This document shows positions 23,508-33,477 of a stretch of DNA of 64,000 nt, one piece after another. Position 1 is the stretch's first letter, and every line of letters starts with the position of its first letter. The notes beneath the pieces are model-generated. The model did not search any database. It was not told the origin of the DNA and worked only from the letters and a program-made list of their open reading frames with translations. The position numbers and the translations under genes were made by a program. This DNA is from Zeugodacus cucurbitae (Eukaryota > Arthropoda > Insecta > Diptera > Tephritidae), in the NCBI RefSeq assembly GCF_028554725.1, contig NC_071669.1, positions 5,285,501 through 5,349,500 of the forward strand. Direction: 5' to 3'.

Positions 23508-24080
23508 GGGGCTATACCAGTGCGACACTTTCAAAAAAATCATTTTTTTTATTTTGCTTATTTGGTAGTTTATACTTTCAAAAATAATCCTGTGAAAGCG
23601 GTAAGGTCGTATAGTCATAGCTCAACGAGAAATTGACCGATAGGGTTCAAATTTAAACTGAGAATTCTTGAATATACTTACTATACAATTTTCTACGATT
23701 TGATTGGTTGAAAATTGTCAATTTGGCATTAAAAAAACGATTTTTTTTTCCACGCCGTTTTGTTAATTTTTGATATTTATCAAAAATCGTATATTTGTAT
23801 AGGAAATATCTTCAACTTTAATAACCTTTTTAGATTTTTTTGTTTCAGCTACTCATTCGTCCCGAATCATGTCAGCAGTTGGGGAATTTTTATTTGCACT
23901 TTCGAAGGCAGCTCATAATTCGTTAGTTTTCAATATTTTTGTAAAAAAAAAAAATTGAATATAAGCTGAAAATATACCTTAGTATGTCCAAAAAACTTCG
24001 AAACATTTGATCTGGCACCTTCTTAAAAAAAATTCATGGAAAAGCGCCTAATTTTTCATGGTTTAAATTGATATAGCCCC
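23508..24080. mobile_element. TTAA-flanked MITE
   Basis: The left end is GGGGCTATACCAG after TTAA (23504-23507). The right end is TGATATAGCCCC before TTAA (24081-24084). The ends form inverted repeats of about 12 bases with one or two mismatches. The TTAA target recalls piggyBac, and the GGGG start matches the MITE at 10146, suggesting one family. The interior (573 bp in all) has no transposase. Confidence 0.65.
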
Positions 24081-24316
24081 TTAAGGCTGTAAAAATATAT
24101 TTTACAAGAAAATTGATATCGCTCCTAAAAGTATGTAACCATTTTCGTTATACTTTTTATTTTCTGCGCATTATTTTAGGCATTTTTTTTCGATCTCAAG
24201 TAGATTCTCAAACTCTTTGACTTAGTTTATACTTATTCAAATGTTATTATAGATTAAAATAGTTCTTGCTTTATGCAGTATAATAACCAATTTTCGCTTT
24301 TCTTTACTATTTTCAG

Positions 24317-25783
24317 TGCTTTTTTAAAAGAAAAGCTAACGAAAATCTCGTAATTGCAACAGTCAAGGTAAATGAGTAGGAATAATAAAACAAATGGAAT
24401 AAACTAGCGCATTTGACAACGCTGAATGGCAAAAATACAAGTGAAGGCGAAATCACTTCACATTTAAAAGCGGAAACGGAAACTCAATCAATGCGTTACA
24501 AAAGTATGCTGCAAGCGCTTAAAATAAGCAACTTAAGTAGAAGTTAAAGTAGCGAAAAACAAAAACAAATAAATAAAAGAGAAAAATAATGCTAAAGACA
24601 AAATAAAAAATAACAAAAAAATAACAAAAAATAACAGAAAAAGCTAAAGTTGTAACAAGACGTGGCAAGCAAATCAGAGTTGCAGAAAAAGATTGAAAAT
24701 CACTCAGCTTGCTGTTGTTGTTGTTTTTGTTAAGCAAAGGCGGTGTAGGTGCACAGCACTCAGTAGACTAAGTGTGGCAAAGTAAGATGCAAGTGGGAGC
24801 AACAAAAGCGCAACGGAAGTGGAAACGGTAAAAAGTGCAGCGCAACGAAACGAAGATCAAAAGCAACAACAAAAAAAAGTAGAAATAAATAAAAACAAAG
24901 AGCTACGAAATAATTGATACTAAAAAATCATCAAAAAAATAAAGAAATAACGAAGAAGGTAGAAATTTCAGAAAAAAATACGTCTTCAGCAGGAATTAAA
25001 CTATAAAACAAAATACATTTTCGCCGCCAACAACAACGAGCGCGTAATTTGTAACGTATTTCCGGTATTGTAAGCAAAACAAGCAAAGCGCAAAAGCTTT
25101 GCAGCGAGCGCGGGCGACGGTGAGCGTGGCAGCGGGGATTCGTGCAAAATAATTGCAGCGAAAAGTTTAAGCGTAAACTGGAACAACAGAATAAATGGTA
25201 ATAAATAAGTGAAGAAAACAGAAATAAGAAAGGAAATACAAAAAAAAAAAAAAATAAAAATAAATAAAAAATTCTCAAAAAAAAGTTAAGAGAAAACTCT
25301 TTAAACTTATAGCTTTTTATAAATTGTTAAAAAAATAAAACGCAAAATAAATGCTTAAGAAGATCAAGCAAGAACAATTTGAGAAAGTTTATTCTACGCT
25401 TTCTACACAGATTGCTGTGTTTCGTACACTTTCCTACTTTTCAAGCACAAAAATCGAATCAGGCGATACAAGCGGGAAGCAGCATTTTTAGGCGAGCGAA
25501 TAAGAATAAGAAATATCCAGAGAAACGCTCGCATTTATTTTTTACACTTATTGTTGTTGTTTTATTTTTCTGTGCGTGTGAAATCTCGAGCGAGCATCGG
25601 TTGTTGCATAAACTGCAGCATTTGAACAGTGAAGTGTTTGTGTCGAAAGTCGTAAAAAATATACAAAAGAAGAGTGTCGAGTACTGTCTTCAGTGAGGCG
25701 TGTTGCTGCTGTTGCTTGTTGAGCGCATCTTTAAACGTAACAGGCACTGAGGGGAATTGCGTGACTACGCAGGTGTATTTTTG
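24317..25783 (+). other. Candidate untranslated exon
   Basis: A possible acceptor, 'cttttctttactattttcag', ends at 24315-24316 and a consensus donor GTAAGT starts at 25784. The sequence between is strongly A-rich on the + strand from about 24360 to 25380, with gaaacgaag/caacaac runs typical of fly 5' UTRs. The 5' boundary is uncertain: a transcription start inside the segment would also fit, making this an alternative first exon beside 19098-20461. No protein domain is visible. Exon status is inferred from composition plus splice sites. Confidence 0.4.
25351..25491 (+). CDS. Possible upstream ORF, 46 codons
   Basis: An ATG-initiated frame (MLKKIKQEQFEKVYSTL at its start) ends at TAG 25489-25491 inside the candidate UTR exon. 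The peptide is not recognised. The bases before the ATG are a weak start context. Such frames are common by chance in fly leaders. Confidence 0.15.
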   Translation: MLKKIKQEQFEKVYSTLSTQIAVFRTLSYFSSTKIESGDTSGKQHF

Positions 25784-27420
25784 GTAAGTGCACAATTTTT
25801 AGTTATAATTTTCTGAGAAAAATATTTCTTGAAAGCTTTCAAGCTACTATTTACTCTTAAAAATTAAAAAAAAAATTTAGCGCCTAAAGGTATGCTAATT
25901 AGGTGAACTATATAGCAAGTAGTTATTTGTAGCATACTTTTAGGATTACAAAATTTTTTTGAGGAACTCTTTTATAGTTTTTTACTTTATTGCTGACGCA
26001 TTCATGCCAATAAATGAAAAAGGTACTCAAGATACTGAAGATAATATGCAGAAGTTTTAGGCGTATTCCAAGTATAATAATTCGAATTCCAAGTAGAATA
26101 TTTGTAGCATACCTTTAGGCTAACCAGTAATTAATGGGTTAATAATAATATACTGATATAATGTTGGCTGTTTCACTGTCATCTGAGCGAAAACTCAAAC
26201 TTGTTACAAATATTTTTCTTTTCCATATTTTTATTCAACTAAAGGCACTGGAATTATTGAATTATAATAATTTTTTACTTTTCTTAAATTTGGAAAACCT
26301 TTCGCACTCATTTAAATTTAAATTTTCACCAGTAGTGCTATCCAGCCACGCAATTAACCACACTTTACACTCTGTAAATTTCCAAAGCACGCAAAACACC
26401 AGCAATCACATCAAACACACCCACATCAAAATTTACAAACGCTATTTTAGTGCTTCAGCATAAACGTAATGCAAAACTCACCGGTTTAATTGCGCAGTAA
26501 TCCGCTCGCTAATCTACTTAAAATTTACAACGATCCAAACTACTAATCTACTTACAACACATTTAAATTTTCGTGTTTATTATAAAGCAACAACAAAAAA
26601 CGTAGAAGTTTCAAACTAGGTGAAATATGGCAAAAAATGCGAATATGTTATGGAGAAAACAACAACAGCAATAGTTGAGTTGTAACAGCGAGCGTGTAAA
26701 AAGTGTTTAAAATTAGCGTTAAACAACAAAAATGTGTGTAAGAGAGAGAGTATTATGATAATAATAACGATAATGTGCTAATATACGCTTATATGTGTAG
26801 TAGTACAGTGTTGTTGAGAATTTTAGCATAATAAATTTTTGGAAAAATAATAAATTTCGGTTTCTGAAATTATAAATATTATTTAAAGTTGTCTAAAGGA
26901 CGATCATAAGAGCTCAAAGAAATCTAATCTAATAAAATTATAAAAATCTCTGTATGATAAATTAAAAATAAATCTCAAAATTTGCTGTTGATAATTGAGG
27001 TTGGTAATGAAATCTTGCTAGTATCAAGCTATATTGAGTAATTTCCATATTTATCTTCAAACAAAACTAGTACAAAGCTTTGTTGCCTATATTTTTAAAA
27101 GTTAAACTGATCTGAACCTTTTGAACATTTTCAGAAAAAGCTTCTACTCTTACATTTTGGACTTTATTCAGTTAATTTTTTTATGCTATTATGACAAAGA
27201 AAGTCTTGAAGTGACTACTAGGAGAAAAATAATTGCGTTGCCCAACCTGTAGCAAAAATACACTATGGAGCTCTGCTCATCTCCAATAAAAATTAAAGAA
27301 TAATAAATTAAAGAGTTTTTCAAAAGGGATGGTACAAATGTAGACCGATAGGAACAGCAAGCGACATCATATTTTTCCAGGTCTTTTGACATTTCAGACA
27401 GTAAGGTTTGCCATTTCAAC
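25784..27420. other. Background DNA with a Su(Hw)-like motif cluster
   Basis: Three Su(Hw)-like sites lie at 25880 (gcgcctaaaggtatgcta), 25931 (agcatacttttagg) and 26106 (agcatacctttaggc) within 240 bases, just downstream of the candidate exon donor. The remainder is plain AT-rich DNA. The left inverted repeat of the mariner that follows was not identifiable. Confidence 0.4.
25880..26120. promoter_or_regulatory. Cluster of three Su(Hw)-like sites
   Basis: One site is on the + strand (25880-25897) and two are on the reverse (25931-25944 and 26106-26120). The shared core is CCTAAA(A/G)GTATGCTA. Match to the insulator protein Su(Hw) is from memory of its GCATACTTTT(A/G)GGC consensus. Confidence 0.4.
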
Positions 27421-28435
27421 ATGGAAAGATATAGGATCCAACAACGAGTCGAAATTATTAAAATTAACTACCGGAATTCGGAGTCAACTTTCGGAGCCTC
27501 AACTTTAAGAGCGCTACGTCCAATTTATGGTCGTTATAATCGTCCTGTCAGATCAACAATTGAGCGTCTAGTGGAAGAATTTGAATCCGCAGGCACAATA
27601 CACAATGTTCCCGTTCCGGTGAGACGAGAATTGAGAAATATTGCTGCCGCCAACGCATCAATTGAGGAAGACTCAAATCAGTCCCTTACACATCGTTCAC
27701 AAGCGGTGGGCATCTCGGTGACATCGTTGTGGCGAATTTTGCGAAAAGATCTTGGCCTACATCCTTACAAGATCAAATTGACGCAAGTACTGAGGCCGCT
27801 TGACTACCAGAATCGTCTTATGTTTGGCTGAGCAACAATTTGAAAATGATCCGGATTTTCCTCGAAAAATCATCTTCAGTGATGAGGCTCATTGCTGGCT
27901 GAACGACTTCATCAATAAGCAAAATATGCCTTATTGGTCAGACAGCAAATCACACGTACTACATGAGTGACCATTGCATCCCGAAAAAATTATGATTTGA
28001 TGGGGTTTATGGGTCGGCGGAGTCATGAGGCCGTACTGCTCTCGTGATGAGCAAGACCGGCACGTTATCGTGAATGGGAATCGCACCCGCTCAATGATAA
28101 CCGAATATGTTTTGCCCGAATTGGATGATATGGACTTGGACAATATGTGGTTCCAACAGCACGGCGTCACAAGCCACACAGCGAATGTCACAAGCGATTT
28201 ATTGCAAACCGAGTTTGGTGAACGTGTTATCTTATCTCATGAAATGGCACAGTCAATTGGCCGCCTCTATCGTACGATTTGACGCCGTTAGACTATTTCC
28301 GGTGGGACTACATCAAGTCTATGGTCTATGCCAACAAGCCCACGACGACTGATGAACTTCGCATGAATATCGAATGGGAAATTGCAGTATCGTCCGATTT
28401 ATATTTGAAAACCGTCGAAAATTATGTTCAGTAAC
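27421..28435 (+). pseudogene. Dead Tc1/mariner-superfamily transposase
   Basis: The first 136 codons are open (MERYRIQQRVEIIKINYRNS at the start), covering the helix-turn-helix DNA-binding half with VRSTIERLVEEFE and SLWRILRKDLGLHPYKIKL. A deletion/frameshift near 27826 precedes AEQQFENDPDF and the first catalytic Asp in FSDEAH (27881). In-frame stops follow at 27968 and 27998. The second catalytic Asp is replaced by His in WFQQHGVTSHTA (codon 28160-28162). A further frameshift near 28270 precedes DLTPLDYF, where the third Asp is kept, and the frame ends at TAA about 28433. The sequence to about 28550 with 'aataaagttttatta' is its 3' end. Cut-and-paste activity is impossible. It is related to, but distinct from, the copy at 52030. 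Confidence 0.8.
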
Positions 28436-28588
28436 TGGACTGCTTGTAGAAGTCCCATGTCCGTGGTGGCCATGCAAAAGAAATCGAGTAACATACATAA
28501 TGTCATCGAATATACTTGCATAGGAATAAAGTTTTATTAAAAAAAAACCTTTTAGCGCTCTTAGCGCAGCTGTGAACTAGAGGGGAAT

Positions 28589-28744
28589 AAGGAAAAAATG
28601 TTCCACTCTCTCTGTGAATGTCCAGCCCTATCGCAGATCCGACATAGGACACTCGCAATACATCAGGCAACAAACCTTGAATGGATGTCTACTAAAAGCA
28701 TATCAAACATATGCAGTTTCATCGAAAATACAAAGTGTGGATAA
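28589..28744 (+). pseudogene. Non-LTR retrotransposon ORF2 C-terminal fragment
   Basis: A 51-codon frame contains FHSLCECPALSQIRHRTLA, the CxC-P-A-L...R signature that follows the RNase H region of jockey, R1 and I-type elements. It then reads MSTKSISNICSFIENT to a TAA at 28742-28744. The upstream coding sequence is missing; the mariner 3' end abuts it directly at about 28555. Confidence 0.55.
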
Positions 28745-28906
28745 GTACGATAGGTGTTTCAAAATTGCATATCTAGTGCTAATTGAGCCCATAAAATTAT
28801 GTGGCTGCATTACTACTTCCCTACCTTATTGAAAAACTCTCTATATGGAAATTCCAGCACTTGCATGTTGATCCATATTATTGACTTGCTTCAAACCATT
28901 TAACTA

Positions 28907-29389
28907 CAGTGGAATATCTCTAACTCGAATCAACATAATCCACAAAAAACTACGAGTTACGGAATTTTCATTAAAATTTTTTTTTTTTTTAAAGCTGTAA
29001 AATATAGATTTATACACAGTTTTATTTATTTACATCGCCTATGCCTTTTAAATGATTTACGCAATCCACAAGTATGTATAATATCATATTTTTTGTCATC
29101 CTCCATACGATATAGAGAGACTCCTTTAAAATACTGCCTCGATAGTACAATTTTAAATTTTGTATTATCCCCTGGTCGGAATGTTCGATTTTTGGAATGA
29201 ATTTTGTATGTAATTTTACTTCTATTGACATTTCAAGAGTTCGAGTTATGGATAACTTCGAGTTATAGAAGTTCGAGTTATGGAATGAAATTTGTATGAA
29301 ATTTGATTTCTAAACGCTATTGCCAATTCAAAGGTTAGAGATATGGCGATCTTCAACTTATAGAAGTTCCAGTTATGGAAGTTCCACTG
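28907..29389. mobile_element. pogo/Tigger-like deletion derivative
   Basis: The ends are CAGTGGAATATCTCTAACTC and the inverted GGAAGTTCCACTG, with TA on both sides (28905-28906 and 29390-29391). CAGTGG ends and a TA duplication are diagnostic of pogo-type elements. The interior keeps a piece of transposase on the reverse strand (29022-29231). Extra internal repeats of 'cgagttatgga' lie near the right end. Confidence 0.75.
29022..29231 (-). pseudogene. pogo-type transposase C-terminal fragment
   Basis: A 69-codon open stretch reads KIEHSDQGIIQNLKLYYRGS, which matches the (L)DQGIIxxFKxxYR block of pogo/Tigger DDE transposases. The Asp in SDQGII corresponds to the third catalytic acid. The N-terminal DNA-binding domain and the first two catalytic acids are gone. 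It lies inside the CAGTGG-ended element, so it is the remnant of that element's own gene. Confidence 0.65.
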
Positions 29390-29391
29390 TA

Positions 29392-32134
29392 TATTATTTT
29401 CAGGTTAAGTTTCAATTGAGTAAAAAATAAATCCAATCTTCATCTTTGTTCTAAATCTTCATTAAATTTTTTAGAAAATCTATGATTCTGCAAATTTACT
29501 TGCATAACTGCTTTAATTTTGCACTATACTGCATATGAACGTCTATTAACGAAGTCTACAAAATACAAAGTTCTTCACTAGATTTCACCTTTACACGAGA
29601 ATAATACGAAAATAACCATTTAATTACCATATGAGTAAGCAATATGCAACGAACTAATTATTGCAAGCAAGTTAATATGCATATTTGGACATCCACGGCT
29701 ACCAACAAACATATTTACAAGCAAAAGTAACGTAAATTTGTAAGCAATAATACCAGCGTAACACAAGCATACCGCCAACTTAAGCAAGTTTATGGCCAAC
29801 TAACCGTCGAAGCTAATAAATATAGTTGTGGCGGCTAACGCTAGGAGTCGCACATATCAACCAAACACTTGTACGTACGAGTTTATATAAGCAGTGGTGT
29901 AATTATTTATATGTGAATTAGAGAACGTGCTTCTAATTGTTTACATGCAGTGTATGTATTATATATATACATATTCACGTGTGTAACGAAAATACATTTG
30001 TTGGCGCTTATTAATTTGCACATTACGTGCCACAGCAAAATTCATCAACATAAAAAAGTAATAAAAACAAACAACAACAACAAACAAACATAGCAAACAA
30101 TAAGCTAACATGTGAAAGCAAAATTGTTGCATACCAGTAGGCGTACATGCAGGCATTTATAACATAGCGGCTGGCTTGCTACGTGCAACTTGCTGGCAAG
30201 TGGTGGTTGGGGTGGACGAGGTCAAAATAGCAAATAAATATTTGTGCCGAAATAACTCAACTTTTGTGCTAATTGCATATTTGGTGTTCATTAGCAGCAG
30301 CAACAGCAGCATCGATGTATATGAGCGCCTAAACGTAGGCAATAATATATAGTGCAAACCAATAAATGCAGTTGGAGTGGCTAAAATGGCATTACAACAA
30401 ATTGTAAGCGGTACATTGTGCTTTGTTGGGAGTCACAGTACCGCAATGTTTTGTTAAATAACGGTTGTTGTTTTTTTTTTCTGGTTTTTCTGCTTTATGC
30501 TGTTGCAAACTATTTGCCAAATTCAAATAAATGCAACAAAATGAATGACTCTGTGGCAAATGCAAGTGAAATGAAGGCAGGTTTGACCGCCAGAGGCTCA
30601 CACATGAACACAGGTTAATTGCAGGGTTGCATGTGGGTGTCGGCGCGACTAAATTAAAACAAGTTCGCTGGCAATTTGTGCATTAGCATTAGTACACATG
30701 TGTTGTCTGCCACTTGCTGCTACTAACCAATCCACCCACACCCGCCTGAAATTATGTTACGCCACTAAATAGTTGATGGCGCAACAAATGTTGCATGAAT
30801 TTAGTTGCGAAGCGCAAATTATCTATTTCACAAACTCGTGCTAGTTGCCTACATTTTTGTGTACAATTCGCCACAAACCACTTTCAGTCAAACGGCAGAC
30901 AGTAATGCATAAGCCGACGGCAACTCTTTATCAGCGTTTTATTTGTACATTAAAATATTGCATGCTTTTAGGCTCGCCGCGTAAGCTTCATAAAATATGC
31001 GCACTCATCCGCTCGCTCGCTCGTCGCGCATCGCAATGGCATTTGTGGCCAACATGCATGAGTAAATTAGAGAGAATGAGTGAATAAATGTTGCCAACAC
31101 ATACGTGGAAATAAAATAAAGTTCAGCAATGTGCCATTTAGAAGTTTTGCATATTTTTAGTTGCACTCAAGCGCATCATTTGCTATTTCAAATACAGACA
31201 GTGATACATATAATATATTCAAAAATCTACACTAGTATTGGTTAGCTACATATTTGTGGTGGGTGTGGCAAGCAGCAGCCACTCTGCTTTTGCTTGCCAT
31301 GTACATATACATATGTCTACAGTATAAATGTATCTGTGTGTGTTGCTCATAATTTTTTGCATACGCCCAGGCATGTTATAGAATTTAATTAAATTAAAGC
31401 ATATTTTTTTTTGATTAATTTCACAGGATTCGTTTTAGGCGTCGCCTTTTGCCGAAATGTGTGTTACTGCACAGTTGTGAATTTCGTTTGGCATATTTTT
31501 AGGCGTAGCATGCATTTATAAGCGAAAATGTATACTTCGTTGCTTGTTGCGGGTGAATTTATGCGATTTGTGGGTTGTTGAGTGAATTTATTTCAGCTAT
31601 TAGCAGGTTTGTTGACCGCGTGACTAGTAAGTTTGGATTTTTGTGTCGCTGATTGAGGTCAGTTGAGTTTATTTTAATTTTAGAATAGACTTGATAATAA
31701 ATTGGAAATGAATACGAATATTTTAAAATTTTGGTAAAGTATTTTGTTGAAAGTATAAAGAATGAAAGATTTATGATAATTTTTATAGGTTACATCATTC
31801 ACTAATGAGACTTATAGCTATTTAGTGAAGTGTGTATTTGGTGTAGCTTCAGACATGGACATCTTCGCCTCCCCTACTATCTCCAATAAAAATATTTTTA
31901 AGCAACTTGTTCCTTATTCCTCAAATCTTTCTTAGAACTATGCAAATCAATCTATAGACAGCTTACAATCCATCCAAAGGCTATGCTCGCATCAGCCAAT
32001 ATGGAGTTTCGAATTTTATGTATTTTAGAAATTATTTTTTCATTAGACTATTTCCTGAAAATATGTCATTTTCATTCAGAATAATTTATTTTCTCAGTCT
32101 ATTTTGTTACAAAGAACAACTGACTGATTTTATT
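29392..32134. other. Background DNA, no gene recognised
   Basis: Ordinary non-coding sequence with (CAA)n near 30065-30085 and (CAG)n-like near 30294-30312. Su(Hw)-like matches lie at about 30959 (ttgcatgcttttaggc) and 31490 (ggcatatttttaggcg). A partial ATACGCC match lies at 31361. Confidence 0.4.
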
Positions 32135-32971
32135 GATGCGGATCGTTCGTTGATATCGATATCATTAGAAACAACACCCGCGCCGTTAGTTCTGCTTTTT
32201 TCAGACTGGATAAGGAAGAGAAGCGTATGGGCCTGGTGGTGAACGAGGATAAGACGAAATATCTCCTGTCGTCAAACAAACAGACAGCGCATTCGCGCCT
32301 TGCCTCCCACGTCACTGTTGACAGTCATAACTTTGAAGTTGTAGATAATTTCGTCTATCTGGGAACCAGCATTAACAGCAATAACAATGTCAGCCTTGAA
32401 ATCCAACGCAGAATCACTCTTGCCAACAGGTGCTACTATGGACTGAGTAGGCAATTGAAAAGTAAAGTCCTCTCTCGACGAACAAAAACCAAAGTCTACA
32501 AGTCTCTCATCATTCCCGTCCTACTTTACGGTGCAGAAGCGTGGACGATGTCAACATCCGATGAGACGGCACTAGGAGTTTTCCAGAGAAAGGTTTTGCG
32601 GAAGATTTATGGTCCCTTAAACATTGGCAACGGCGAATACAGCAGAAGATGGCATGATGAGCTGTATGTGCTATTCGACGACATAGACATAGTCCAGCGA
32701 ATAAAAAGACAGCGGCTACGCTGGCTAGGTCATGTTGTTCGAATGGACGAAAGTGCTCCAGCTCTGAAAGTGTTCGATACCCGCTGGTGGAAGCCGAGGG
32801 AGAGGGAGACATCCACTCCAATGGAAGGATAAGGTGCAGAGGGACCTGGCTTCGCTTGGTATAACCAATTGCCGCCAAACTGCCGGAAGGAGAGACGCGT
32901 AGCGCGCTATTTTGGACTCGGCTATAACCGCTTTAGCGTTGTCTACGCCAGTCAAGAAGAAGAAGAAGGAT
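32135..32971 (+). pseudogene. Non-LTR reverse transcriptase, C-terminal half, broken
   Basis: GAT-GCG-GAT, eight extra bases (32144-32151), then GATATCGATATCATT reconstitute the context of a YADD-type catalytic motif interrupted by an 8-nt insertion. An open frame from 32152 follows through KRMGLVVNEDKTKYLLSS, FVYLGTSINSNNNVSLEI, LLYGAEAWTM, FQRKVLRKIYGP and QRLRWLGHVVRMDES, the thumb/connection layout common in insect non-LTR elements (RTE/CR1-like; clade not settled). A frameshift near 32785 separates this from GRGRHPLQWKDKVQRDLASL, and a stop replaces Trp after GRRDA (about 32899). The copy ends in AAG repeats (about 32951-32969). It is 5'-truncated and inactive. Confidence 0.75.
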
Positions 32972-32972
32972 C

Positions 32973-33477
32973 GTTCTTTCTCTTATGCCGGTATTCTGCG
33001 AGCAGTCTCTAATAGAAACTCATCTGTGGTGAAATCTATTTAGTGACTTTTTGGTATTTTAGTGACTTTGTCTCATCTCAAATTGAGCAATATTTAAGTC
33101 TCTAATTTGTGATTTGCTTTAAAACAGGTCAGAAAACAAAAGAGCACAAAAATGGAAAATGCAATTGATCTCATATATATTATAATGGAAAAAAAAAACG
33201 AGCCGAGGAAGATAAATAATGCATTAGCAGTTGTAGTTTTGCGAGAATGGTTAACAAAGTGCTAGTGTTCTTTGTATACACCCCACAATTTGCTGAATAT
33301 TTTTGTGACTGTATCAGGGAGAATACCAAAACGATACGTTCAGACTATCAGTGTCACTAATTAACAATTCTGACAATTAAAGACGTGAGACAATCGTCAT
33401 AAGCAGAATACCGGCGTTAGTCTCGATTTGTTCTTTGAAAACCTGCTGGTCATACTATTCCGGTATGAAAGAAAGAA
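32973..33477. mobile_element. Probable MITE with CCGG-containing inverted ends
   Basis: The left end 'ttctttctcttatgccggta' and the reverse of the right end 'cggtatgaaagaaagaa' match imperfectly. An inner inverted pair, GCCGGTATTCTGC near 32986 and GCAGAATACCGGC near 33402, is exact over 13 bases. It begins directly after the AAG tail of the retroelement. Superfamily and target duplication are not clear. Confidence 0.45.

Noticed and set aside
25379..25696. 105-codon frame with a hydrophobic stretch in the candidate exon
   Set aside because: It has no ATG start (opens at TTG) and no recognisable family. The hydrophobic run comes from a T-rich patch.
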